This document shows, one piece after another, positions 1 to 7,068 of a DNA stretch of 9,517 bases. The position numbers and the translations under genes were made by a program. How positions within the stretch are numbered: position 1 is the stretch's first letter; every line of letters starts with the position of its first letter. Below the pieces are notes generated by a model that was not told the DNA's origin, did not search any database, and saw nothing but the letters and a program-made list of their open reading frames with translations. The stretch comes from an uncultured Chloroflexota bacterium (GTDB lineage: Bacteria; Chloroflexota; Anaerolineae; Caldilineales; Caldilineaceae): NCBI GenBank assembly GCA_903879975.1, contig CAIRNL010000134.1, positions 1 through 9,517 of the forward strand, read 5' to 3'.

Positions 1-152
1 GCACCTATGAAGAGGCGCCCTATCTGCTCAAGACGCCGGCGCGCCGCCTGGGCATGGCGCCCGCTTCCATCCCGGTGTCCAAGCCGCTGGAAGAGGAACT
101 CCTGCCGTGGAAGAAAAACATCAAGGCAGCTGTCCTGGAAATGATGAGATAG
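1..152 (+). CDS. 2-oxoacid dehydrogenase E1 beta-type subunit, C-terminal end (partial)
   Basis: Seen: an open frame enters at base 3 and runs 49 codons to TAG at 150-152. The peptide begins TYEEAPYLLKTPARRLG and ends with a basic, helical tail (KKNIKAAVLEMMR). Family knowledge: this is how the transketolase-type C-terminal domain of E1 beta subunits ends, with a Pro-rich strand (MAPASIPVSKPLEEELLP) followed by a final helix. E1 is the thiamine-diphosphate component that decarboxylates a 2-oxoacid (pyruvate, a branched-chain oxoacid or acetoin) and passes the acyl group to lipoyl-E2. Context: its stop lies 9 bases before the E2 start, so the two are almost certainly one operon and one cytoplasmic complex. 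The substrate cannot be told from this fragment, and it could also be the C-terminus of a fused alpha-beta E1. The call rests mostly on the E2 neighbour. Confidence 0.75.
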   Translation, partial: TYEEAPYLLKTPARRLGMAPASIPVSKPLEEELLPWKKNIKAAVLEMMR

Positions 153-161
153 GGGGAATCC

Positions 162-1682
162 ATGGCAACCGAAATCAGGCTGCCCGACGCGGGCGCAGGT
201 ATTGAAGATGTAACTGTCAGCCGCTGGCGCGTGGCTGTAGGCGATAGCGTGAAGGCCGGCGATGTCATCTTGGAAGTCGCCACTGACAAGGTGGATACAG
301 AAATTGTCGCACCAGCCGACGGTGTGCTGCTCAAGGTCAACTTCCAGGGCGGTGAACTGGCCCCGATCTCCGCAGTGATGGGCTATATCGGCCAGGCCGG
401 CGAGCGTGCCAACGATGCACCTGCTGCACCGGCTGCGGCCACAGCCCCGGCCAGCGAATCCGCTGCGACCGCCGCCGCGCTGGCTGGCGAGGTCAAGGCC
501 ACGCCCGTCGCACGCCGCGTGGCAGCCGATAAGGGCGTCGACCTGGCGTCCGTGTCCGGCACCGGACCGGGTGGCCAGGTCACCAAGCAGGATGTGTTGG
601 ATCATCGTTCGCCCGCCTCCGCTGCATCGCCAGCTGGGCTGCCCGGCGATCTCGCCGACCAGCCATCGCTGGTAGTGCGCCGAGCTGCAGCCGACAACAA
701 CATCAATCTGACAGAGATTGCCGCAGGGCAGCCGCTCAGCACGCTGAGCAAGTACGATGTGCTCAGCGCCGCCGCAAGCCGTGCGGCAGGCAAGCCCGTG
801 CGCGTCGAGCCGGCTTTCCTGCCCCCGTCGGCTGTACCGGCGCAACCGGGACAGCCGGCCCTGCCTGCCGCGCCAGCAGCCGCACCTGCCGTTCAGTCTG
901 CATCGGCTGCGCCCAAGCCGGCGGCAGCTGCACCGGCTCCGCTCCAGCTCAAGCCGGGCGAAGAACTGGTCAAGCTCTCGCGCATGCGTGTCGCTGTGGC
1001 CCGCAACACGGCACAGAGCTTCTTCAGTGCACCCCAGGTCACGACTATGTGGGATGTGGACATGACCGCCATCCTACAACACAGGGCCACGCATAAGAAG
1101 GAGTTTGCCGCGGCCGGTGTCAACCTCACTATCACCGCCTATTTCGTCGAGTCGATTGTCGCAGGATTGCGCGCTGTGCCAGCCGCCAACGCCACCTGGA
1201 CCGACGATGGTGTGATGATCAAACGATATTTCAATGTCGGCATGGCGACGGCATTGCCCATGGATCAGTACGGCATCGGTGGGCTGATCGTGCCCGTGAT
1301 CAAGAATGCCGGGGAGTTGAATCTCATGGGGATCGCACGGGCGGTCAACGAACTGGCTGAACGTGCTCGCAAAGGCGATCTCAAGCAGGATGACCTCGCA
1401 GACGGCACCTTCACGCTGAGTAACTACGGCACTTCGGGGAGCCGCTTCCAGACACCCATTGTCGTGCAGCCTCAAGTTGGCATTCTGGGTGTCGGCGCTG
1501 TGGAGAAGCGCGCCGTGGTCGTCAGCAATGGCCACCCGCTGGAACCGAACATGGGTGACTCGCTCACGTTCAAGCCTATGACTACACTGGGCTTCAGCTA
1601 CGACCATCGCGTGCTCGATGGCGCAACAGCAGACGCATTCTGTGCGGTGGTCAAGAAGCACCTGGAAGGCTACGCCGCCTGA
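162..1682 (+). CDS. Dihydrolipoamide acyltransferase, E2 of a 2-oxoacid dehydrogenase complex
   Basis: E2 is the core of the complex: it accepts the acyl group from E1 on a swinging lipoyl arm and transfers it to CoA. Domains in the 506-residue product: an N-terminal lipoyl domain (about 2-76) with the lipoyl lysine K43 in TDKVDTEI; a peripheral-subunit-binding domain (about 111-148) with the GTGPGGQVTKQDV signature; a second, degenerate copy (about 167-204); an Ala/Pro-rich flexible linker (about 205-263); and the chloramphenicol-acetyltransferase-like catalytic domain (about 266-506) with the active-site motif DHRVLDG (H482, D486) and NYGTSG at 421-426. Length is normal for a one-lipoyl E2. 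The ATG is preceded by AGGGGGA at a usual distance and lies 9 bases after the E1 stop, indicating co-transcription. Pyruvate, branched-chain and acetoin E2s look alike, so the substrate is left open. The extra binding-domain copy is the odd feature. Confidence 0.95.
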   Translation: MATEIRLPDAGAGIEDVTVSRWRVAVGDSVKAGDVILEVATDKVDTEIVAPADGVLLKVNFQGGELAPISAVMGYIGQAGERANDAPAAPAAATAPASESAATAAALAGEVKATPVARRVAADKGVDLASVSGTGPGGQVTKQDVLDHRSPASAASPAGLPGDLADQPSLVVRRAAADNNINLTEIAAGQPLSTLSKYDVLSAAASRAAGKPVRVEPAFLPPSAVPAQPGQPALPAAPAAAPAVQSASAAPKPAAAAPAPLQLKPGEELVKLSRMRVAVARNTAQSFFSAPQVTTMWDVDMTAILQHRATHKKEFAAAGVNLTITAYFVESIVAGLRAVPAANATWTDDGVMIKRYFNVGMATALPMDQYGIGGLIVPVIKNAGELNLMGIARAVNELAERARKGDLKQDDLADGTFTLSNYGTSGSRFQTPIVVQPQVGILGVGAVEKRAVVVSNGHPLEPNMGDSLTFKPMTTLGFSYDHRVLDGATADAFCAVVKKHLEGYAA

Positions 1683-1733
1683 TTGCTGCCAGCTGGCCTT
1701 GCGCTCCCTGGCGCAACCAGATCAGTGCTGAGG

Positions 1734-1757
1734 GGGGCGAGCCGCCCGGCTCGCCCC
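1734..1757. terminator. GC-rich hairpin between convergent genes
   Basis: GGGGCGAGCC (1734-1743) and GGCTCGCCCC (1748-1757) form a perfect 10-bp stem with a 4-base loop. It lies 52 bases after the E2 stop and 16 bases beyond the end of the prenyl synthase gene on the opposite strand. The plus-strand tail (GTTGCTTTG) is only weakly U-rich and the minus-strand tail is C-rich. It is probably a bidirectional stop of modest strength or an mRNA 3'-end protector. Confidence 0.6.
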
Positions 1758-1772
1758 GTTGCTTTGTGGCGA

Positions 1773-2798
1773 TCAGGAATTGCGCTGCATCAACCACTGC
1801 GCGGTCGACCCCAGCAGGCTCTGCTCCGCCCGCTCGCCCAGCGCAGCCTGCAACGACGACAAGCCCGCCGCATAGTAGCTCTCCATCAAGGTGGCCGCAT
1901 AAGCCCGCGAACCGGCTGCGTCGAGTAGCGCCAGCGCAGTCGGCAGCTCGGCCGCCCCAAAGTCGGCCCGCTCCAGAATCTTAGCCAAGTCCGCGCCGAC
2001 GTCGGCGTCACCCAAGGCGTGCAGCAGGGGAAGGCTCTTCTTGCGGCGCAAAATGTCGTTGCCGGCTGCCTTGCCAGTCACGGAGGGGTCGCCCCAGATG
2101 CCGAGCATATCGTCTTGGATCTGGAATGCCAGGCCGATGGACTGACCAAAGCGGCGCAACGCTTCGTCGCGGCCGGGCGCAGCGCCGCCGACCAGCCCGC
2201 CGATGGCCACGCTGGCGCCAATGAGAGCAGCTGTCTTGCCCTGGATCATGCGCAAGTATTCGTCGACAGGGACGACACTGCGCGTTTCGAAGCTCATGTC
2301 CAGATGTTGTCCCTCGGTGAGTGCCACGCACATCTCCGTGAAGATGCGCAGTGCAGCCAGCGTTGTGGCTGCGGGCACCCCGCGGTCGGCCAGCCGTTGC
2401 ACAGCCGCAAAGGAAAGGGCAAACATAGCGTCGCCGACGTTGATGGCCTGCGGCACGCCCCACAGCTTCCAGACTGTCGGGCGATGGCGCCGTGTCTCGT
2501 CGCCATCCTCGATGTCGTCGTGTACGAGGGAGAAGTTGTGCAGAATCTCCACGGCGGCGGCAGCGGGCAGCGCCTGCGCAGGAGTGCCACCCATCTCGGC
2601 ACAGGCCATCAGGCACAGCAGCGGACGCAGGCGCTTGCCGGCCGGCAGGCTTTCCGCCTCGAAGTGGGCGTTGACCCAGCCCATGTGGTAGTGCATCATG
2701 CCGTAGTGTGCTGCGACGGCGTTCTCTTCACTGGCCAGTACGGCGCGCATCTCCGCCTCGATAGCGGGGAGCCACTGGGCCGCAAAGCTGCTCAACAT
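1773..2798 (-). CDS. Polyprenyl diphosphate synthase, class I (probable GGPP synthase)
   Basis: Cytoplasmic head-to-tail prenyltransferase that condenses IPP with allylic diphosphates using Mg2+. The 341-residue product carries the whole class I signature: GKRLRP (54-59), the first Asp-rich motif DDIED (94-98) followed by RRHRPTVW (103-110), TEGQHLD (161-167), the GKTA helix (187-190) and the second Asp-rich region DDMLGIWGD (229-237) with RRKKSLP (251-257). Length is typical. F89, an aromatic residue five positions before the first motif, together with no insertion inside that motif, is the arrangement known from type I (archaeal-like) GGPP synthases. A C20 product is therefore my inference; FPP or a longer chain is not excluded. 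The second motif is DDxxG rather than DDxxD, a variant also known in actinobacterial-type synthases. The ATG lies inside the end of fni (ATGTTGA overlap), preceded by AAGGAAA, so translation is likely coupled. Confidence 0.92.
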   Translation of the reverse strand: MLSSFAAQWLPAIEAEMRAVLASEENAVAAHYGMMHYHMGWVNAHFEAESLPAGKRLRPLLCLMACAEMGGTPAQALPAAAAVEILHNFSLVHDDIEDGDETRRHRPTVWKLWGVPQAINVGDAMFALSFAAVQRLADRGVPAATTLAALRIFTEMCVALTEGQHLDMSFETRSVVPVDEYLRMIQGKTAALIGASVAIGGLVGGAAPGRDEALRRFGQSIGLAFQIQDDMLGIWGDPSVTGKAAGNDILRRKKSLPLLHALGDADVGADLAKILERADFGAAELPTALALLDAAGSRAYAATLMESYYAAGLSSLQAALGERAEQSLLGSTAQWLMQRNS

Positions 2799-3844
2799 AG
2801 ACTGTTTCCTTCTTTGACCAGCACGCCCGGCTGGCGCAGATCCTCGACTGTCGCCGCGCCGCTACAGAACATGGCGATGCGCGCTTCGGCAATCAACAGT
2901 TCCATCTCTTCGACAACCGCGTCGGCCGATTCCATCGCCACCTTCAGGAAGGGCGACGCCAGTCCCACCAGATCGGCGCCCAGGGCGACACATTTTGCCA
3001 CATCCTGGCCGGTGCGGATGCCACCGCTGGCAAAGAGATGCACGTTGTCGCATCCCAGCTCCGCACGGGCTCGACCCGCGCTCACCAGACTTTCGGCGGT
3101 AGGGATGCCCCAGTCGGCGAAAGCACCTGCCAGCCGGCGCAGGCGCTCGGTCGGCGCGCGGTGCATCTCCACCTGGCTCCACGAAGTGCCGCCGGCGCCA
3201 GCCACGTCGATCGCGTGGACGCCGGCGTCGATCAGGCGGCGGGCCGTCTGCGCACTGATGCCCCAGCCCACTTCCTTGACGATGACCGGTCTGCCCAGCC
3301 GCGCACACACGTCGCCAATCTTGTCCAGCAGCCCGCGCCAGTTGACGTCCCCTTCAGGCTGGACGGCTTCCTGCAGCGGGTTCAGGTGAAGGATCAGAGC
3401 GTCGGCGTCGATCATCTCGACGGCACGCCGGCACTGATCGACCGAATAGCCGTAATTGAACTGCACTGCGCCCAGGTTGGCGAAGAGGAGGACATCGGGC
3501 GCCACGTCGCGCACGCGGAAGGTCTGACGCACTTCGCCGCGCTCGATGCCGGCACGCTGGCTGCCGACGCCCATGGCAACATGCTGTGCCTGCGCCGCCT
3601 CGGCCAGGTTGCGGTTGATCAGGGCCGCCTGCTCTGTCCCGCCTGTCATCGAGCTGACGAGCAGCGGTGAGTGCAGACGGCGGCCAAAGACGGTTACGGC
3701 CATCGTCACGTCACCTAAGTCGATTTCGGGCAGGGCTTGGTGCACAAAGCGATAGCGCTCCAGCCCCGTGGTCAAATTGGGAAACTGCACATCCTCCGTG
3801 ACGTTGATGCGGATGTGATCCGCTTTGCGTTGATCGATAGACAA
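2792..3844 (-). CDS. fni: Isopentenyl-diphosphate delta-isomerase, type 2 (FMN-dependent)
   Basis: Interconverts IPP and DMAPP, using reduced FMN, NAD(P)H and Mg2+; it is unrelated to the type 1 enzyme. The 350-residue TIM-barrel protein shows the family landmarks in order: RKADHI (6-11), SSMTGG (64-69), GVGSQR (92-97), HLNPLQE (153-159, the substrate/Mg2+ loop), KEVGWG (190-195), GAGGTSW (216-222) and a late phosphate-binding ASGGIRTG. Length matches the family. The start is TTG, not ATG: the codon at 3844-3842 precedes SIDQRKADHI, and GAGG (3851-3854 on the complement) sits 6 bases upstream. No ATG lies in frame in the roughly 55 bases further upstream that I read. It leads a two-gene minus-strand unit with the prenyl synthase, supplying that enzyme's DMAPP primer. 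Divergent from the M1 peptidase gene. Confidence 0.96.
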   Translation of the reverse strand: MSIDQRKADHIRINVTEDVQFPNLTTGLERYRFVHQALPEIDLGDVTMAVTVFGRRLHSPLLVSSMTGGTEQAALINRNLAEAAQAQHVAMGVGSQRAGIERGEVRQTFRVRDVAPDVLLFANLGAVQFNYGYSVDQCRRAVEMIDADALILHLNPLQEAVQPEGDVNWRGLLDKIGDVCARLGRPVIVKEVGWGISAQTARRLIDAGVHAIDVAGAGGTSWSQVEMHRAPTERLRRLAGAFADWGIPTAESLVSAGRARAELGCDNVHLFASGGIRTGQDVAKCVALGADLVGLASPFLKVAMESADAVVEEMELLIAEARIAMFCSGAATVEDLRQPGVLVKEGNSLC

Positions 3845-3883
3845 TTGAAACCTCAGCTGGAATTCAGTTCTGACGCAATGTAG

Positions 3884-3911
3884 ATCATAATAGTGTCACT
3901 TTACGTGTAAG
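3884..3911 (-). promoter_or_regulatory. Candidate promoter for fni and the prenyl synthase
   Basis: On the minus strand CTTACA (complement of 3906-3911, 4 of 6 to the -35 consensus) and TATGAT (complement of 3884-3889, 5 of 6 to the -10) are separated by 16 bases. A start about 7 bases beyond would give a leader of roughly 30 bases carrying the GAGG site. This is matched by eye to a sigma-70-like consensus and is unproven. In the same 140-base divergent gap I could not settle on a plus-strand promoter for the M1 gene; TATACC at 3941-3946 is a weak -10 candidate. Confidence 0.35.
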
Positions 3912-3984
3912 TCGGTATGGCAACTCCCCGCTTCTCTGAGTATACCAACCGTCTGGATCAATCTCACATTTCTGGAGAATACTT

Positions 3985-6537
3985 ATGCCTCTCTCTGTCT
4001 ATCAAATGGCACGCGCCGCATTGGTGGATTCTCCGTTCGATGCCTCCGCCGCCGAAGCCCAGTATCCGCCTGACCTGGAACTGGAACCCAGCCACCTCTT
4101 CATCGACCTCGCGTTGGATATTGTAGCCAGACGCGCGGCCGGTGCCGTGACGCTGACCGTCCTGGCCCGGCGTGCGGGGACGCATCTGCTGCGCCTCAAT
4201 GCGGTCGACCTTGATGTCTCGGACGTGAGCGATCCGGTCGGGCGTGCAGTGACGTGGCGCAATGAGGGGCAGTTTCTCACGATTCGCTGGAGCGACCCCT
4301 TTGCTGCCCAGGAGGAGCGCCGCATTGTGGTGCATTATGCCGTCGAATCGCCCTCCTCTGGCCTCTATTTCTCCCAGCCCAGCGCCGCCTATCCAGACAT
4401 GCCCTGGTACGCCGTCACCGACCACGAGACCGAGCGTGCTCGCCACTGGCTGCCGTGCGTCGACCTGCCCAACGCGCGCACGACGCTGGACATCCGGCTG
4501 CGCGCAGAGGAACGCTTTACGATCCTGGCGAACGGCTACCTGGTAGGGGAGGAACTGCACGGCGACGGCACCAAGAGCGCCCACTGGCGGCTGGAGCAAC
4601 GCTGCCCTAGCTACCTGATCTGCTTCGCTGCCGGCGAGTTTGTGCGCGCCGACGACGGCGCATTCGACGACGGTGAGAAGCGTATCCCGCTTGCGTATTT
4701 CTGTAGCCCACAACATACGAGCCAGGATCTGTTGCGTAGCTTCGGCCGCACAGGCGCCATGCTGGCGTGGATGACGGCCAGGCTGGGCCAGCCGTTCCCG
4801 TACCCCAAGTATTTCCAGTGGACGGCACCCGGCGTTTCTGGCGCGATGGAGAACATCTCGCTGGTGAGTTGGGACGAACGCTACGCGCTCGACGCCAAGC
4901 TCGCCACCGAGTGGACGTGGCTGGTCGATGCCGTCAACGTGCACGAGATGGCGCACAGCTATTTCGGTGATGCTGTCGTCTGCCGCGACTTCGCCCATGC
5001 CTGGCTCAAGGAGTCCTGGGCGACCTACATCGAGCAGGTCTATCGCGAGGAGACGGTGTCGGCAGATGAGGGACGCTTTGTCTTCTATGAACATGCCAAG
5101 CGTTACCGCAACGAGGCTGATAACCGCTACAAGCGCCCGATTGTCACCCGCCATTTCCAGTCGTCGTGGGATATGTACGACGCACATCTCTATCCCGGCG
5201 GCGCGTGCCGGCTGCATATGCTGCGCAGCGAACTGGGCGATGAGACGTTCTGGGCGGCGGTGTGCGATTACCTCGGCCGCTTCAACGGCAGGGTTGTCGA
5301 GACGGACGATTTCCGCCTGGTGCTCGAAGAACATTCCGGCCGTTCGCTGGGGCGCTTCTTCGAGCAATGGTTCTACCAGCCTGGCTACCCGGAACTGGCG
5401 CTCTCTTTTACCCATGAAGCGGCTGACGGTGTCGGCGTGTTGTCGCTGGAGCAGAAACAGGTAGATCGCGCCGCCGGTATTCCTGCGTTTGCCTTCGATG
5501 TCGAGGTGCGCTGGCGTGCCGGCGGGGTGTGGCACAGCCAGCCACTGCGTGTCGAACATGCCTATCATACCTTCGTCCTGCCGATGCCGGTGGTGCCGGA
5601 GATGATCCTCTTCGATCCCGACGGCAAACTGTTGCACAAGCTCTCCTTCAATCCTGGCGACGATCTGCTGCGCCGCCAACTGGTGGAGGGAACGACAGTG
5701 CTGGCACGCATCCACGCCGCGCAGGAACTGGCCGCCACTGGCCGTCGGCCGAACATTGTGGCCGTCGTCGACGCCTACAGCGCAGAGCCGCACTGGGGGG
5801 TGCGCTGCGTCATGGCTGAGGCACTGGCCAGGAGCAACAGCGCCGCCGCTGTGGCCGGCCTGGCAGGGTGGATCGCAGTCGAGTCCGATCCGCTGGTGCT
5901 GCCGACGTTGCTGCAGGCGGCAGCTGCTTACCGCGATGAGGCGATTCGCCAGGCGCTCATGCAGCGGCTGGCGCAGGGACTGGGCTATGTGGCGACCCGC
6001 GCCGCCTATGAGGCGCTGGGCGCCCAGCGAGAGGATGCTCCCTACGATTTGCTGTTGGCTGCCGCTGAGCGCCCTGGTTTCAATGGTATCGAGCAGATCG
6101 GCGCTCTGCTTGGCCTCGCCGCTGCGCGCTGCCGCGCCGCGCTGCCGCTCCTGCTGCGCCTCGTACGCCATGGCGGCAGCAGCTACTATGTTCGACCGGC
6201 CGCCGTCAGCGCGCTGGCTACACTCGGCGCACACGTCGAGGCACATGAGCGCACACAGATCGTCGATACACTGGTCGAGCTGCTGCGCGATCCGGTTTAC
6301 CAGGTCGCCATCAGTGCCGTGCGCGGGTTGGAAGCGCTGCAGGCGGACAATGCTATGGCGGCGTTGGAGGCCTACGCGCGTAGTCGAGTGCACCAGGAGG
6401 CGGTAGTTGCACGCCGTGCCATAGAGCGTCTGCGCAAGAAGGGCGAGCAAGCAGGACAAGTTCCGCACAAGGAATTGGAAGACCTGCGCCGCCAGCTGCG
6501 CAGGCTGGAAGCCGAAGTGGCCAGATTGAAGGTGTGA
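3985..6537 (+). CDS. M1 family zinc metallopeptidase with HEAT-repeat C-terminal half
   Basis: Cytoplasmic aminopeptidase-like protein with no signal peptide or membrane segment. It has an N-terminal beta-saddle (about 25-230), then the thermolysin-like catalytic domain with GAMEN (286-290, binds the substrate N-terminus). HEMAH follows (H320 and H324 zinc ligands, E321 general base), with the third ligand E343 exactly 18 residues after the second His, and Y403 in HLYPGG as the expected transition-state Tyr. All catalytic residues are present, so activity is predicted. A small beta domain (about 466-555) precedes a long run of paired helices (about 570-818) that looks HEAT/ARM-like, and a charged heptad tail (829-850, ELEDLRRQLRR onward) is a likely coiled coil. 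The ATG has GGAGA at 3974-3978 with 6 bases spacing. The 850-residue length fits M1 enzymes with a helical tail. Physiological substrate unknown; peptide turnover is the default. It stands alone between a divergent pair and a long gap. Confidence 0.93.
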   Translation: MPLSVYQMARAALVDSPFDASAAEAQYPPDLELEPSHLFIDLALDIVARRAAGAVTLTVLARRAGTHLLRLNAVDLDVSDVSDPVGRAVTWRNEGQFLTIRWSDPFAAQEERRIVVHYAVESPSSGLYFSQPSAAYPDMPWYAVTDHETERARHWLPCVDLPNARTTLDIRLRAEERFTILANGYLVGEELHGDGTKSAHWRLEQRCPSYLICFAAGEFVRADDGAFDDGEKRIPLAYFCSPQHTSQDLLRSFGRTGAMLAWMTARLGQPFPYPKYFQWTAPGVSGAMENISLVSWDERYALDAKLATEWTWLVDAVNVHEMAHSYFGDAVVCRDFAHAWLKESWATYIEQVYREETVSADEGRFVFYEHAKRYRNEADNRYKRPIVTRHFQSSWDMYDAHLYPGGACRLHMLRSELGDETFWAAVCDYLGRFNGRVVETDDFRLVLEEHSGRSLGRFFEQWFYQPGYPELALSFTHEAADGVGVLSLEQKQVDRAAGIPAFAFDVEVRWRAGGVWHSQPLRVEHAYHTFVLPMPVVPEMILFDPDGKLLHKLSFNPGDDLLRRQLVEGTTVLARIHAAQELAATGRRPNIVAVVDAYSAEPHWGVRCVMAEALARSNSAAAVAGLAGWIAVESDPLVLPTLLQAAAAYRDEAIRQALMQRLAQGLGYVATRAAYEALGAQREDAPYDLLLAAAERPGFNGIEQIGALLGLAAARCRAALPLLLRLVRHGGSSYYVRPAAVSALATLGAHVEAHERTQIVDTLVELLRDPVYQVAISAVRGLEALQADNAMAALEAYARSRVHQEAVVARRAIERLRKKGEQAGQVPHKELEDLRRQLRRLEAEVARLKV

Positions 6538-6689
6538 AGGAGCGCCCCCGCGAACCCGAGGGTGTTTTCTTGCACCGCAGGGAACGCGTCTGAAGGGATG
6601 GGATGTGGAAAGCAGGATTTTCGAGCACCGCCGCTGCCGAGAGGGCGAACGCGCAAAATCCTGGCTTCGATCGATCTTCCCTTGAGCCG
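6538..6689. other. Gene-free stretch after the M1 gene, with an imperfect inverted repeat
   Basis: No credible reading frame on either strand. The clearest structure is CAGGATTTT (6613-6621) against AAAATCCTG (6655-6663), a perfect 9-bp inverted repeat. With one bulged base it extends outward to AAGC/GCTT, around a 33-base GC-rich loop that could fold further. It lacks a T tract and so is not itself a convincing terminator. GC remains high here, unlike the AT-rich stretch that follows. Confidence 0.5.
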
Positions 6690-6728
6690 GCCAGACCCAG
6701 CCGGTCTGGCGTGCGGCAATTTATTTTG
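6690..6728 (+). terminator. Probable intrinsic terminator downstream of the M1 gene
   Basis: GCCAGACC (6690-6697) pairs perfectly with GGTCTGGC (6703-6710) around a 5-base loop, and a T-rich run (ATTTATTTT, about 6719-6727) follows after a short GC stretch. The gap between stem and T-run makes it imperfect, but it is the best stop signal in the 152 bases after the M1 stop codon. It coincides with the switch to AT-rich DNA. Confidence 0.55.
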
Positions 6729-7068
6729 CAGTTTTAATTGCTCTATTTGCCTATGGAATTAGCCACTACATTTTGTGTATCCCGAGGGCTTTTCCTGGAA
6801 AATAGACCATTAGAATGTAAATTAATGCTTTTTTGGGCTAAAATTGATGTCATTGTGTTGTGAAAACCTCTTGCATTTCTGCAAAATTCATGGTAAGCTG
6901 TTTACGGATCTTGTTTCAGGGGGGGCCGCATTTTGCATCCATGTTTGCAAGATTCTACGCGAAAGGAGAATGCCATGTGAGCAACCAAACGGTCGTCTCA
7001 TGAAGACGCTATTTGTTGTCTAATATCACCCCAACAATAACAGTGTAGCTCTTTGAAAGGAGAGTCGT
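6717..7068 (+). promoter_or_regulatory. AT-rich promoter and leader region of the CnaB-LysM gene
   Basis: About 350 bases without a gene. By hand count 62 of the 180 bases in 6721-6900 are G or C, against a visibly GC-rich surround. Visible elements: a 13-base perfect dyad TTTTCCTGGAAAA (6790-6802); TAAAAT at 6839-6844, a good -10 match without a clear -35; TTGCA/TGCAA inverted pairs at 6871-6884 and 6933-6950; and a leader hairpin GGATCTTG (6906-6913) with CAAGATTC (6948-6955), 8 bp with one G-U. A second ribosome-binding site lies at 6962-6968, with a small CGTCT/AGACG hairpin at 6994-7008. The transcription start cannot be fixed by eye, and no known riboswitch class was recognised. Confidence 0.55.
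6961..7003 (+). promoter_or_regulatory. Upstream ribosome-binding site with start-stop ATG-TGA and a possible 8-codon leader peptide
   Basis: AAAGGAG at 6962-6968 is as strong as the site of the real gene and stands the same 6 bases before an ATG (6975-6977). That ATG is followed at once by TGA (6978-6980). Overlapping it, GTG at 6977 opens an 8-codon frame, MSNQTVVS, ending in TGA at 7001-7003. An ATG at 6970 would give a 17-residue peptide ending at 7023, but it sits only one base from the Shine-Dalgarno. Which, if any, is translated is unknown. The arrangement is about 66 bases before the main start. Confidence 0.3.

Noticed and set aside
2019..3389. A 456-codon plus-strand frame across the prenyl synthase and fni
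   Set aside because: Shadow of two minus-strand genes with unmistakable family motifs; its translation has no domain pattern and spans both genes.
3964..6468. An 834-codon open frame antisense to the M1 peptidase gene
   Set aside because: It mirrors a high-GC coding region. The plus frame has the full GAMEN/HEXXH/E set and a ribosome-binding site, while the antisense product is Gln/His/Arg-rich with no recognisable domain.
6541..6580. Possible terminator directly after the M1 stop (ACCCGAGGGT followed by GTTTTCTTG)
   Set aside because: Only a 4-bp stem with a 2-base loop can form; too weak. The stem at 6690-6710 is better.
6900..7068. Riboswitch in the leader of the CnaB-LysM gene
   Set aside because: There is folding potential but no conserved core of any riboswitch class I could recognise; kept only as a structured leader.
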